Both the position numbers and the translations under genes were made by a program. A stretch of 64,000 bases of DNA from Locusta migratoria (taxonomy: Eukaryota; Arthropoda; Insecta; Orthoptera; Acrididae). Location of the stretch: the NCBI GenBank assembly GCA_026315105.1, contig CM048744.1, positions 976,140,221-976,204,220 of the forward strand. The letters are read 5' to 3'. Positions 1-9,575 of this stretch are shown piece after piece; positions within the stretch are counted from its first letter, which is position 1; every line of letters begins with the position of its first letter. Below the pieces are notes generated by a model. It saw nothing but the letters and a program-made list of their open reading frames with translations. It had not been told where the DNA came from and ran no database searches.

Positions 1-1280
1 TTTAGTAACTCTGCTTTAGTAGCGCTGTCATCGGCAGGATCGCCATTACTATCACGTAGTGAGGGTATTGTTTGTGACTTTCCCCGAGTATATTTAACAT
101 ATGACCAAAATCTCTTTGGGTTTTCAGTCAAATTACGAGAAAGAGTTTCGTTGTGATAAATGTTGTAGGCATCTCGCATTGAAATCCTCGCTAAATTTCG
201 AGCTTCTGAGTACAATCGCAAATCCTGGGGATTTCGTGTTCGTTTAAATTTAGTATGCCTTTTCCTTTGCTTTTGCAACAGTGTCCTGACCTGTTTTGTG
301 TACCAAGGGGGATCGCCTCCTTCTTTTATTAATTTATTAGGTATAAAACTTTCAATTGCTGTCGATACCACTTCTTTGAATTTTAGCCACATCTGGTCTA
401 CACCTACGTTTAGTGTTAGAAACGAGTGGAAGCTGTCTTTCAAGAAGCAATGTATTTTGTTTCTATCTGCTTTCCTGAACAAATATACTTTGCGTTTATT
501 TTTGGTAACTTTGGGACTTTCGATATTCAATTTCGCTACTACAGCTCTGTGTTCACTAATACCTGTATCCGTTTTGATGCTCATTATGAGCTCAGGATTA
601 TTTGTTGCTAAGAGATCAAGTGTGTTTTCACATCCATTTACAATTCTAGTTGGCTCATGAACTACTTGTTCGAAGTAATTCTCAGAGAATGCGTTGAGTA
701 CAATTTCGGACGATGTTTTATGCCTACCTCCTGATTTGAAAATATAATTTCGCCAACAGATCGAGGGTAAATTAAAATCACCACCTACTATTATCGTGTG
801 AGTCGGGTACGTTTTTGTAATTAGACTCAGGTTTTCTTTGAACCTTTCTGCTATTGTATCGTCAGAGTCGGGAGGCCGGTAAAAGGAACCGATTATTAAC
901 TTCTTACGATTTTTGGGTACAACCTCTACCCATAATAGCTCGCACGAACTATCAACTTCAACTTCGCTACATGAAATACTACTTTTGACGGCGACAAACA
1001 CGCCACCACCTATTTTGTTTAATCTATCCTTTCTGAATATCGTTAGATCTTTTGAAAATACTTCTTCTGAACTTATTTCCGGCTTGAGCCAACTTTCGCT
1101 GCCTATAATGATGTGTGTTTCGGTGCTTTCTATTAACGCTTGCAGTTCTGGAACTTTCCCGACACAGCTACGACAATTTACAACTGTTATACCGATAGTT
1201 TCCGGATCTACATTTCTCCTGTGATCCACCTGAACCCTTTGAGATTGCCCATTTTCTATTTCCCCGAAGCTCTTTATCCT
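1..1280 (-). CDS. LINE ORF2: endonuclease domain and start of the linker (partial)
   Basis: The polyprotein would nick target DNA and reverse-transcribe the element RNA. Read from the -1 frame codon at 1280-1278, the frame is open to base 1. Endonuclease signatures occur in order: IIIGSESWLK with the catalytic Glu, GGGVFVAV, GSFYRPPDSDD, VGGDFNLP with the Asp-x-Asn pair, LDLLATNN, and ISEHRAVV, which has Glu where Asp is usual before the catalytic His. After it come PWYTKQVRTLLQKQRKR and RFWSYVKYTRGKSQ, the conserved linker of jockey/CR1 LINEs. The open frame extends upstream to 1355 with no ATG. The first in-frame ATG is at 584, inside the endonuclease C-terminal part, so normal initiation cannot make the enzyme. 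The RT lies beyond the window. Confidence 0.87.
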
Positions 1281-2242
1281 AAAAAACCGCCCAGTCCACG
1301 CCACACAGCCCCCGCTACCCGTGTAGCCGCTTCCTGCGTGTAGTGGACTCCTGACCTATTCAGCGGAACCCGGAAACCCACCACCCGATGGCGCAAGTCA
1401 AGGAATCTGCAGCCTACACGGTCGCAGAACCGTCTGAGCCTCTGATTCAGACCCTCCACTCGGCTCTGTATCAGAGGTCCACAGTCGGTCCTGTCAACTA
1501 TGCTGCAGATGGTGAGCTCTGCTTTCATCTTGCAAGCAAGACTGACAGTCTTTACCACTTCAGTTAGCCGCTCGAAACCTGAGAGGATCTCTTCAGATCC
1601 GAAACGACACACATCATTGGTACCGACGTGAGCCACCACCTGCAGTTGGCTGCACCCCGTACCCTTCATGGCATCCGGGAGGACCCGTTCCACATCTGGA
1701 ATGACTCCACCCGGTATGCACACGGAGTGCACGTTGGCCTTCTTCCCCTCCTTGGCAGCCATCTCTCTAAGGGGCTCCATCACCCGCCTAACGTTGGAGC
1801 TCCCAACTACAAGTAAACCCACCCTCTGTGAAAGCCCGGATCTTGCAGGCTGGGTGGTGACAGGGTGAGAGACACCATCCGACTCAGGAACGTCGTCCTG
1901 AGCAGACAGCGCCTCAAACCTGTTCGCAAGACGAACCGGGGAGGTCTCACGATCGGTCCCCCGGAATGTCTTGCGCCTCCTGCCACGCACTGGAGCAACC
2001 TCCCACGCAACCACGGGTGGGATGTCTGCCTCACTGCTAGCAGTTTCAGGGCATGTCGCTGCCGCAGGCCGATCGGTGGAGACGACGGGAGTCCGTTCGG
2101 TCCCCACCGCCGGCCAACAACAACGACGCCCATCGATCGCAGCTTCCAACTGTGCAACCGAGGTTAACACAGCTTGAAGCTGGGAGCGAAGTGTCACCAG
2201 CTCAGACTGCATCCGCATACAGCAGTCACAGTCCCTATTCAT
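1274..2242 (-). CDS. LINE ORF1 protein with SGNH/GDSL esterase-like domain, 322 aa
   Basis: ORF1 proteins of CR1 and related LINEs act in the retrotransposition RNP; a group of them carry an SGNH-type lipase/esterase fold. The N-terminus has CxCCMRMQSELVTLRSQL, a Cys-rich start followed by a short possible coiled coil (residues about 4-35). A low-complexity basic linker (RGRRRK, residues about 87-92) follows. The SGNH-like domain fills residues about 140-315: VGLLVVGSSNVRRV (Ser block), HVGTND (Asn block) and SGVHYT (His block, lacking the usual Asp three residues before the His). ATG at 2242 is the natural start. The stop at 1274-1276 follows a T TTT TTA heptamer by one codon. Esterase activity is inferred from the family only. 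Confidence 0.85.
   Translation of the reverse strand: MNRDCDCCMRMQSELVTLRSQLQAVLTSVAQLEAAIDGRRCCWPAVGTERTPVVSTDRPAAATCPETASSEADIPPVVAWEVAPVRGRRRKTFRGTDRETSPVRLANRFEALSAQDDVPESDGVSHPVTTQPARSGLSQRVGLLVVGSSNVRRVMEPLREMAAKEGKKANVHSVCIPGGVIPDVERVLPDAMKGTGCSQLQVVAHVGTNDVCRFGSEEILSGFERLTEVVKTVSLACKMKAELTICSIVDRTDCGPLIQSRVEGLNQRLRRFCDRVGCRFLDLRHRVVGFRVPLNRSGVHYTQEAATRVAGAVWRGLGGFLG
1280..1286 (-). promoter_or_regulatory. candidate -1 ribosomal frameshift heptamer (T TTT TTA) joining ORF1 to ORF2
   Basis: On the minus strand the ORF1 codons are ggT TTT TTA gga taa. This is the canonical X XXY YYZ layout in the zero frame. A one-base backward slip gives AGG ATA AAG AGC and enters the open ORF2 frame, one codon before the ORF1 stop. 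No strong stem-loop at the usual 5-9 nt spacing is visible by eye; an 8-bp stem with one bulge lies about 50 nt downstream. Confidence 0.6.
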
Positions 2243-2416
2243 GATTACAATGCCAACAAAAGCAAAAACTACAGTCGCGATGCGTTCAAACTAAACTGTT
2301 CGTTAGAACGCGGATGTGAATCCAATACGCACGACAGCACAGTATAACTTTACAAATTGAGACGAGAAAGTGTAGACGAAAATCAAAATACTATATGTCG
2401 CTTCTAATCAGAAAAT

Positions 2417-2943
2417 AAAGACAGACGACTGTCGCGACGCGATTCACACGGCGGAATAATACACTAACCAGATATTTAACGCGAATAGGAATCAAACAAA
2501 AACGCGAGCACACAATAAATTTAATGCACTCAAGGGAAAACGCACTGAAAAGTAAAAATATGTAGCTTCTAGAGAGAAGCCGGTTACACTTACAACTGAT
2601 AAATTACTGCTACGCTACTGGAGAGGTGTGCTCTGGACCACGTCCGCTGGGCGACTGACTGGAGTAAACAAACGGTAACTGTTTCAAAACAAAGACAGAC
2701 GACTGTCGCGACGCGATTCACACGGCGGAATAATACACTAACCAGATATTTAACGCGAATAGGAATCAAACAAAAACGCGAGCACACAATAAATTTAATG
2801 CACTCAAGGGAAAACGCACTGAAAAGTAAAAATATGTAGCTTCTAGAGAGAAGCCGGTTACACTTACAACTGATAAATTACTGCTACGCTACTGGAGAGG
2901 TGTGCTCTGGACCACGTCCGCTGGGCGACTGACTGGAGTAAAC
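2417..2943 (-). repeat. 5' UTR tandem monomers, 274-bp period, 253 bp identical
   Basis: Bases 2417-2669 and 2691-2943 match in my reading, separated by 21 bp of different sequence. They sit upstream of ORF1 on the minus strand, where other LINEs carry tandem promoter monomers. A TCAGTC initiator-like motif lies near the outer end of each unit. Identity between units points to recent duplication during retrotransposition or copying. Confidence 0.85.
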
Positions 2944-3034
2944 CAACGACTGTGATCTTGGCTATTTTATATCTTTTTACAATAGTATAAATAATTTATT
3001 GTCAGTGAAATTTCATCCTACATCCTATGAATAT

Positions 3035-3240
3035 TAGTTTATGAATACCCTCCTTTTTTATTTAATGTTGTTTTTCACCAGTGCTGGGAACAAATTCAGA
3101 TGCAAATTATCATATTTTAATTCCGTTGCGCCATAAATATTCTCTCAGCCACCTTCATGAAATGGTTTAGTTCGCAGTGGCTTGCATATTAATTATTGTG
3201 TGTAATTCTCGTGATCTACGAGTGTGCGTCGGTCACCGTC
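3035..3240 (-). repeat. unclassified interspersed repeat, diverged partner at 44140-44345
   Basis: Read on the minus strand this matches 44140-44345 (plus). Shared stretches include 'aattacacaca', 'ttcatgaaggtggct' versus 'ttcataaaggtggct', 'gcgcaacggaa' versus 'gacgcaacggaa', and 'cagcactggtgaaaaacaa'. The two copies are in opposite orientation 41 kb apart. I see no coding sequence or tRNA promoter. It could be a SINE, LTR or LINE 3' end. Confidence 0.6.
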
Positions 3241-3954
3241 TCTTTGTCTTCCTGTTGATAAAGTAAATTTTGAGTCAGTTCTAAATTTTGGACCGGAGAA
3301 CACGATTCTGTTGCAGGAAGTAGTCCGTAGTTCACGCGAACCCTTCAACTGCTTTTTACGGCCAGAATTATATGTTTAAAGTAAGCTTTTAAGTGGCTCC
3401 TTTCAGCTAGAATTAATGTTACAAATAACGGTGGTCAAACAATGGTCTTCCCTACCACTGTACTAAAATTTGCGACTACACGATTTTTCCCCTTTTTTCC
3501 TTCGTTGACTGGACGAACAGAGGTAGAAGGGCTGTTGGCTGAAGCTCTTACTAATGTTGATGCAGCCTCATGGGAGAAGAACGTTGAGCACGTCGAGCAG
3601 CACGTCGAGTAGCACAAACAATGGAAGGCTTCATCAGTGACCTTGAACAGTTAAAGATTTGTCTTAGTGGTGACGACGATGATATGGATGGAATTGCGCC
3701 ACTGACGCCGTAACTTGGTGAGTGAAAAGTTACGAAGTTTATTTATTCCATCATTGTCATTATAAATAGCAAAGAGACAATTTAGAGCCTCGGTTATTGT
3801 TTATTTTGTATCTGTCATCATCAAATGCTTTTTTTTTTTATTTATTTGCTTCGTTACAGAAAGCGTGTGCTATGTCACGCCCTTATCGACATTACTATAT
3901 CGTGTGTGGTATGAGTTGAGAAACGAATAATTACATGCAGTTTTATTGTTCAAT
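3241..3954. other. no supported gene; AT-rich spacer
   Basis: Only short chance ORFs on either strand. No terminal repeats, tRNA-like boxes or long simple repeats were seen. Confidence 0.5.
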
Positions 3955-4870
3955 AGCTTATATTTACGTACTGCGTTCTATTACTTAGGAAGTCTTCCAG
4001 ACAATCACAAATCTGTGAACGTATTCCATAAGCTCGTATCTTCGTTAGCAGTCTGCAGTGTGGCACCGCGTCAAACGCCTTTTTGAAGTCGAGAAAAACA
4101 CAATCCGCCTGTTGCCCTTCATTCATGGCTCGCAAGATGTCATGTGAGAAAAGTGCAAGCTGAGTTTCACATGAAAGATGTTTCCTAAACCCGTGCTGAT
4201 TCACGGAAAGAACCTTTTCCGTTTCAAGGAAATTTACTATATTCGAACTGAGTATATGCTCTAAAATTCTACATGAATCTGATGTCAACGATATTGGCCT
4301 GTAATTGTGTGAGTCAGTTCTCTTTCCTTTCTTATAAACGGGAGTCACCTGCGTTTTTTTTTCCAATCTTTAGGAACTTTTCGCTGGATTAAAGATTCGC
4401 GATAAAGGCAAGCTAAGTAGGTGGCCAATGCCGAAGAATAGTCTTTGTAAAACCTAACTGGTATTCCATCCGGACCAGCAGACGTTTTTGTATTTAGCAC
4501 TCTCAGCTGCTTCTCTACACCGGAAATACCTATTACTATGTCCTCCATTTCGGAATTAGTACGTTGATCAAATGATGGTACTTTTGTACGGTCCTCCTGC
4601 GTGAAAGATTTCTTAAAGGTTAACTTTTCGTTTGCTTTCTTCTATTACTGTCCCGGAATCATCGATGAGTCACTGGACAGTGGGATTTGACCCGCTTATT
4701 GATTTTACATAGGAACAGAATTTTTTCGGATTCTCGGAAAGATTTTTTGGTAAGTTATGGCTGTGGTAATTTTTGTGTGCTTCGCGCATCGATCTTTTTA
4801 TAGACGCACGAATCTCCACTAACTTTTGCCTGTCAGCAAAGCAGGTGTTTCTTCCGATATCAATGAAGGT
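3955..4870 (-). pseudogene. CR1/jockey-like LINE fragment: linker plus N-terminal reverse transcriptase
   Basis: The minus strand reads a decayed linker (REAHKNYHSHNLPKNLSENP), then NTKTSAGPDGIPVRFYKD, VTPVYKKGKRTDSHNYRPIS, NQHGFRKHLSCETQLALF and CVFLDFKKAFDAVPH. These are the fingers and first palm motif of LINE reverse transcriptases. The frame breaks in a run of A residues near 4345-4366, and there are further stops in the linker. The 3' end stops near 3955 in the RTQYVNISY region, before the YADD box, so no catalytic core is present. It is truncated at both ends and resembles the element at 58787-59832 and the decayed one at 8034-8500. Confidence 0.8.
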
Positions 4871-5130
4871 ACTGCAAGCTACGGCCTAGAATACAGTCAC
4901 TGATTAGGCCTGCACAAGTGACGAATGTCAGGCCCGGCAAGATCGTTCCATTCGCCCCGGCAGTCCATCAACAGCTGGCGCCTACTGATACGGCTACACT
5001 CCTCACACGTCTGGTGAGCGGGCAGCGTATCTATCAGGCGGTATATGAGGTTCGCCTAGGAGGGCTGCAACGACTGGAACGTATAATGCGTGAGAAACCT
5101 ATCATTAGTGACCATCACCATTAACTCCAG
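4871..5130 (+). other. unrecognised open segment, about 68 codons
   Basis: A plus-strand open frame (4918-5124) encodes about 68 residues beginning TNVRPGKIVPFAPAV and containing VSGQRIYQAVYEVRLGG. It is more GC-rich and protein-like than its flanks and abuts the end of the LINE fragment. I recognise no family. It could be a transposon or processed-gene fragment, or chance. Confidence 0.25.
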
Positions 5131-6525
5131 GAAAATACTGCTCATCATATATTCCTGCATGAGAAGAGGATAAATGACTCTCCTATAACTGATTTCATAA
5201 CGCTCCATTCTCTTGCTATTTGATGTCATTGACACCAGCATCTGTACTATAAAAGCTATTGTATCACAAGGGGTGGACAGTAAATTGTGTAGCAAAATAT
5301 AATCTTTCTTTCTCCCTGTATTTTAATCCCGAATGATACGTTTGAATAAAGATTGTTGGCACGTCACTGGTCATGACTCGAATTGTTGATGCGCACAGTC
5401 TAATCTCAAGGAGGCAGAATTAACTTTTTTTTGAAAGAATTAAAATTAGTAGAATTGGTATAGTAAACGCCGAAAAATTTCGTCAGCACTTTGAGAATAA
5501 ATTTCGAGAACCTTCATATGCGTACGATTTATTCCACAATCCGTTTAATACTATCAAAAATGGTAGTAGCGCTGAGGGAGATAATATATATAGTGCGTCA
5601 CTACTCACGCATTGGAAGGCTCCCAGCTACCTGCCAGTTCCACAACATCGCTTATTTTATTTTGTTCTATTTCTATTTATTAACTTAGGTCAGCTTTGAC
5701 ATTAATGTATATTGCTCCAGACTCCTTCCTATAAATGTAACTGTGATACATTTCAGAGTCAAAATTCCTGAAGATGGTCTAAATAAGACTGAAACTAGTT
5801 GAATGAAATAAATTATTGCATTCTAGCGTGTTCTTTATTCATAAATTTGAATAAATTATTAACTCTCATGCGCTTGAAGGACAGTAAATATGGTTTCTGT
5901 CGTTGTAACTTACAGTTTCAATAATGAGGCAGAAGTAAATATATATCATATCCCGTTTTTTGGCCAACTAGGAGAAGAGTTGAGGAATGAAAGAGAAATA
6001 AAGAGGGTGGGGGTAAAATATTTCAGATGGGGTGCGAGGAAAAAATGTTGGAATATCTGCTTTAGTGAAATGGACAACGGCTATAACAAATTTTCATTTA
6101 AGAGCTAATACCAAAATTGTCAAGATCATATAATTGTTTATACATTGAAGTGCATACGATAATGTTCCAGCGTTTGCTTCCGCAGCTTTCATTATTACCA
6201 GAAAAATAGCAAAAATCATATTTATAACTACGTTGCAATTCACACCTAAATTCTTTCAGACTACTTCTCGACCGTTCAATACTCGTATAATAAATTCGAG
6301 TCACGTTAGGAGGTGGGTGATAGAACTTTCGTGAAAATATCACGACGAAAACGACATTCTTTCCAATTATTTCCATTCTATCTCTCTCCCGTTTTACTAT
6401 AATACTATACGAGCTGTCCTTCTTTGAAACTTTCGATGCTCTCCGTCTATATGTCTGATAAGGATGCCGTACCGCACAGGAACAAGACATACACATGCAT
6501 AAAGTAAGGAGTCTCATTGTATTTG
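5131..6525. other. no supported gene; possible retroelement end at 5768-5815
   Basis: AT-rich spacer. Bases 5768-5815 contain 'aagatggtct...agactgaaac...gaatgaaataaatta', with a short stem (GTCT/AGAC). A diverged second copy lies at 29711-29760. Shared spacing suggests a common interspersed element, class unknown. The small ORFs here have no recognisable content. Confidence 0.35.
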
Positions 6526-6537
6526 TGACATCTGCTT

Positions 6538-6735
6538 GCCGCGGCGGAGCGGCCGAGCGCATTGAGGCGCTATGCTACGATGTGCGAGGTCGTTCCCCGT
6601 CGGGGGTTCGAATCCCCCCTCGGGCATCGATTTTCCTGCCATCTTTAGTGTAAGCTAGCTCGTAAGTAGTTTGTAAGTTGAGGGACTGATGACCCCGTAG
6701 TTAAGTCCCATAAGCTTTACAAACATTTGAACATA
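6538..6735 (+). mobile_element. tRNA-derived SINE, family 1, copy 1 (full length)
   Basis: The head contains an A-box-like GCGGCCGAGCGCATTG and the B box GGGTTCGAATCC of a class II (Leu/Ser-like) tRNA. The body 'gtagtttgtaag...gatgaccccgtagttaagtcccataagc' and tail 'acaaacatttgaac' recur in nine copies in this window. It is flanked by 12-bp target-site duplications TGACATCTGCTT at 6526-6537 and 6736-6747, which define the ends exactly. Confidence 0.95.
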
Positions 6736-6934
6736 TGACATCTGCTTAGACTTCTACAAATATAACAAGTATTTGGTTTGCCTTCCCCGCTATACTTTCC
6801 ACGTGGTAGTTCCAGTTTAAATTCGTCGTTCATTAAAATTGCTGCACCACGAAGTTGACGTTCTACAGACGCGAAATTTAACCGACAGGAAGAAGATGCT
6901 GTGATATGCAAAGGATCAGCTTTTCAGAACATTC

Positions 6935-7946
6935 ACACAAGGTTGGCGCCGGTGGCGACACCTACAAGTTGCTGACATGAGGAAAGTTTCCAACTGATTT
7001 CTCATACACAAACAGCAGTTGACCGGCGTTACCTGGTAAAACGTTGTTGTGATGCCTCGTGTAAGGAGGAGAAATGCGTACCATCACGTTTCCAACTTTG
7101 ATAAAGGTTTGATTGCGGTTTATCGTATCGCGACATTATTGCTCGCATTAGTCGCTATCCAATGACTGTTAGCAGAATATGGAATCGGTGGGTTCAGGAG
7201 GACAATACGGAACGCCGTGCTGGATCCCAACCGCCTTGTGTCACTAGCAGTCGAGATGTCAGGCATCTTATCCGGATGTTTGTAACGGATCGTGCAGCCA
7301 TATCTTGATCCCTGAGTCAACAGATGGGTACGTTTGCAAGACAACACACATCTGCACGGACAGTTCGACGTTTGCAGCAGCATGGACTATCAGGTCGGAG
7401 ACCATGTCTGCGGTTACCCTTGACGCTGCATCACAGACAAGATGGTGTACGCAACGACGAAGCTGGGTGCACGAAGGGAAAAACGTCATTTTTTCGGGTG
7501 AATCCAGGTTATGTTTACAGCATCATGATGGTCGCATATGTGTTTGGCGATATCGCGGTGAACGTACATTGGAAGCGTGTATTCGTCATCGTCATACTGG
7601 CGTATCACCTCTTGTTCGCATCGACGGCACTTTGAGAAGTGGCCGTTACATTTCAGATTTGTTACGATCCGTGGATCTATCCTTCATTCGATCCCTGCGA
7701 AACCCTGCAATTCAGAAGGATAATTCACGACCGCGTGTTGCAGGTCCTGCACGGGCCTTTCTGGATACGGAAAATGTTCGATTGCTGCCTTGGCCAGCAT
7801 ATTCTCCACAATTGAAAAACGTCTGAGCAATGGTGGTCGAGCAACGGGCACGTCACAATAGCCAATCACTACTCTGCATTTCTTCGTGGTGTATCACTAA
7901 TCATCATCATCATCTTCGTGGTATAGCAATTTTAATGGCCAGTAGT
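6935..7946 (+). pseudogene. Tc1-like DNA transposon, degenerate
   Basis: IS630/Tc1 transposases cut and paste DNA flanked by inverted repeats. The start (near 7052) reads MPRVRRRNAYHHVS. Helix-turn-helix sequence follows with stops and frameshifts, then IFSGESRLCLQHHDGRI, where the catalytic Asp of FSDES is Gly, SPLVRIDGTLRSGRY, and QKDNSRPRVAGPARAFLDTENVRLLPWPAYSP with the second Asp retained. The stretch around VMVWGAIGYTSR seen in the copy at 61.5-62.8 kb is deleted. The right end carries 'gcaattttaatggccagtagtg', matching the family terminus at 60406. It is not functional. Confidence 0.87.
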
Positions 7947-8033
7947 GTAGAAAGGCAAAGTATTTTGTTCCATCCATAACCTTCTAAATTGTGTGCTTTA
8001 TCGGGTAAACAAATTTAATGGCAATTTTTTTGT

Positions 8034-8500
8034 CTGATCGGAAGGACCTCACATTCCTTTTATTGCCAATTTCCAGTTTTTGCGCCATTCACATATTTTA
8101 TCGAAAGCATTTTGCAATTCGCTTTGTTCTTCTCCTAGCTTTAGTAGTCGGTAAACGAAACCATCGTCTGCAAACATTATGGTTGCTCCGACTGACTTAT
8201 AAATCGTTAATATAGATTAACAACAGCAAAGGATCTTTGTAATTTCAGTGTGGTACTCTAGATATCACTTCTGTTTCCCTAGGTTACTTAAGTTTCTTGT
8301 AGGAAACCGCGTATCTAACCGCTCATCTGCTTGATTAGAAGTCTATTATGAGGAATAGTGCCAAAAACCTTTTAGAAATAAAGAATCAACTTGAGACGCC
8401 TTGTCGCCCGTACTCATTATTTTGTGAGAGTAAATGACCAGTTGTCTTTCACAAGAACGATACTTTCTAACCAGTATCGGTTATCAGTAAGTCGTATTAT
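8034..8500 (-). pseudogene. heavily decayed CR1-like reverse transcriptase
   Basis: Minus-strand frames give KVFGTIPHNRLLIKQMSG (palm A region), then PLLLLIYINDL, then in another frame FADDGFVYRLLKLGEEQSEL, which includes the FADD catalytic box, and KICEWRKNWKLAIKG. Stops and frame changes separate these blocks. The order matches the RT palm of the LINE at 58787-59832 (LFADDAVIYRLIKSSEDQ). No longer functional and 5' truncated. Confidence 0.72.
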
Positions 8501-8912
8501 TCACACTTTTGTAGTATCAATAATACTAGCTAAACCTGGCCACACTTCGCTATGGCTCAGTCCGGTATAAAATGAATGGGAAAGTAAACAGAAGAATTAT
8601 TGGAAACAGAGGTTGACTGAGAAAATACGTGAATCAAATCACTACCTTAATTTCCGTTGCTGTAGTTGTTTGGAATGAACTGAAAGAACTAGGTTTCTTA
8701 CCTCAAAAAATTATCTATTTTAAAGCCAGCGGATCGACTTTTTTTATTGTTTCCTGCCTAAACATAAATATCAGACTGTTTATATACTCTGGAGCATACG
8801 ACTTTTAATTATAAATAATTGAGACATGAGTACTGTGAAGACAGCTAGAAATGTTTTACAAACCTTTTTTATTCATGACCGCGGTTTAGACAATTCTTGG
8901 TTGCCATCATCC
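8501..8912. other. no supported gene
   Basis: AT-rich sequence without recognisable coding motifs. It may include further decayed LINE sequence upstream of the RT block, which I could not confirm. Confidence 0.4.
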
Positions 8913-9110
8913 AAAAATTCAAATGTTTGTATAGCTTATGGGACTTAACTACGGGGTCATCAGTAGCTAAACTTACAAACTACTTATCAACTAGCTTATC
9001 CTAAGGATGGCACAAATATCCATGCCCGAGGGGGGATTCGAACCCCCGACCGTAGTGGCCGTGCAGACCGTGACTGGAACAGCTCAATCCCCTCGGCCAC
9101 TGCGGCCGGC
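8913..9110 (-). mobile_element. tRNA-derived SINE, family 1, copy 2 (full length)
   Basis: Minus-strand copy with B box (reverse complement of 'ggattcgaacccc') and the common body and tail. Its 11-bp target-site duplications TGCCATCATCC lie at 8902-8912 and 9111-9121. Confidence 0.95.
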
Positions 9111-9121
9111 TGCCATCATCC

Positions 9122-9530
9122 GATTTTTTGTAGATGTATTTCAGTATTTTCAACTATCTGTACCTGATCAAATCTTCTGCAGTAAAATGGGTCCAGTCAT
9201 AAGAAAAAAAAGAATATTTTTGGATCAGCTTGTCTCTTATATAAATAAAAACACAAAAGGTAAAACATGTTACATTGGTCAGAAGCACTTGCTAGCAACA
9301 CAACAGCACAGAGTGTCATTTTGAACGTGTACTTCATTTGGCTCATTGTTATACGTTAATCAAATACTGCAATATTAATTGACTGCAATATTACTTTTCT
9401 GAAAAATACTACCTGTCACTAAACTGGGTTTCTCTGCATTCCGAATCATTCTTAAAATCAATTGTTCACATGTTTCTAAACTTATTCAATCAAACTGCTT
9501 GCATACTACTTTAACTTACATTAAGGACAG
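9122..9530. other. no supported gene
   Basis: AT-rich spacer between a SINE and a CA microsatellite. Nothing recognisable. Confidence 0.4.
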
Positions 9531-9534
9531 CACA

Positions 9535-9574
<40 letters not shown>
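9531..9574 (+). repeat. (CA)n microsatellite
   Basis: An essentially pure CA run abuts the RTE-like element and replaces the first part of its 5' UTR, compared with the copy at 33.5 kb. The junction shares 'cacagcggagg', so slippage or recombination in this motif is likely. Confidence 0.95.

Positions 9575-9575
<1 letters not shown>

Larger units (their letters stand above)
1..2943 (-). mobile_element. CR1-like non-LTR retrotransposon, 5' half, cut by window start
   Basis: On the minus strand this reads 5' UTR (2943-2243), ORF1 (2242-1274) and ORF2 (1280 to the window edge). The 5' UTR holds two identical 253-bp monomers. Both ORFs are free of stops in the visible part, and ORF2 keeps one frame for 425 codons. 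ORF1 has an SGNH-hydrolase-like domain and ORF2 an apurinic-type endonuclease followed by the linker that precedes reverse transcriptase. This order is that of CR1-group elements. Identical monomers and intact frames suggest a recent insertion. The reverse transcriptase and 3' end lie outside the window, so completeness is unknown. Confidence 0.88.

Noticed and set aside
5768..5800. Hammerhead ribozyme
   Set aside because: The conserved CTGATGA and GAAA core is not present in the required arrangement.
6098..6562. 154-codon minus-strand ORF
   Set aside because: It begins inside a SINE head and runs through AT-rich spacer with no recognisable domain; most likely chance.
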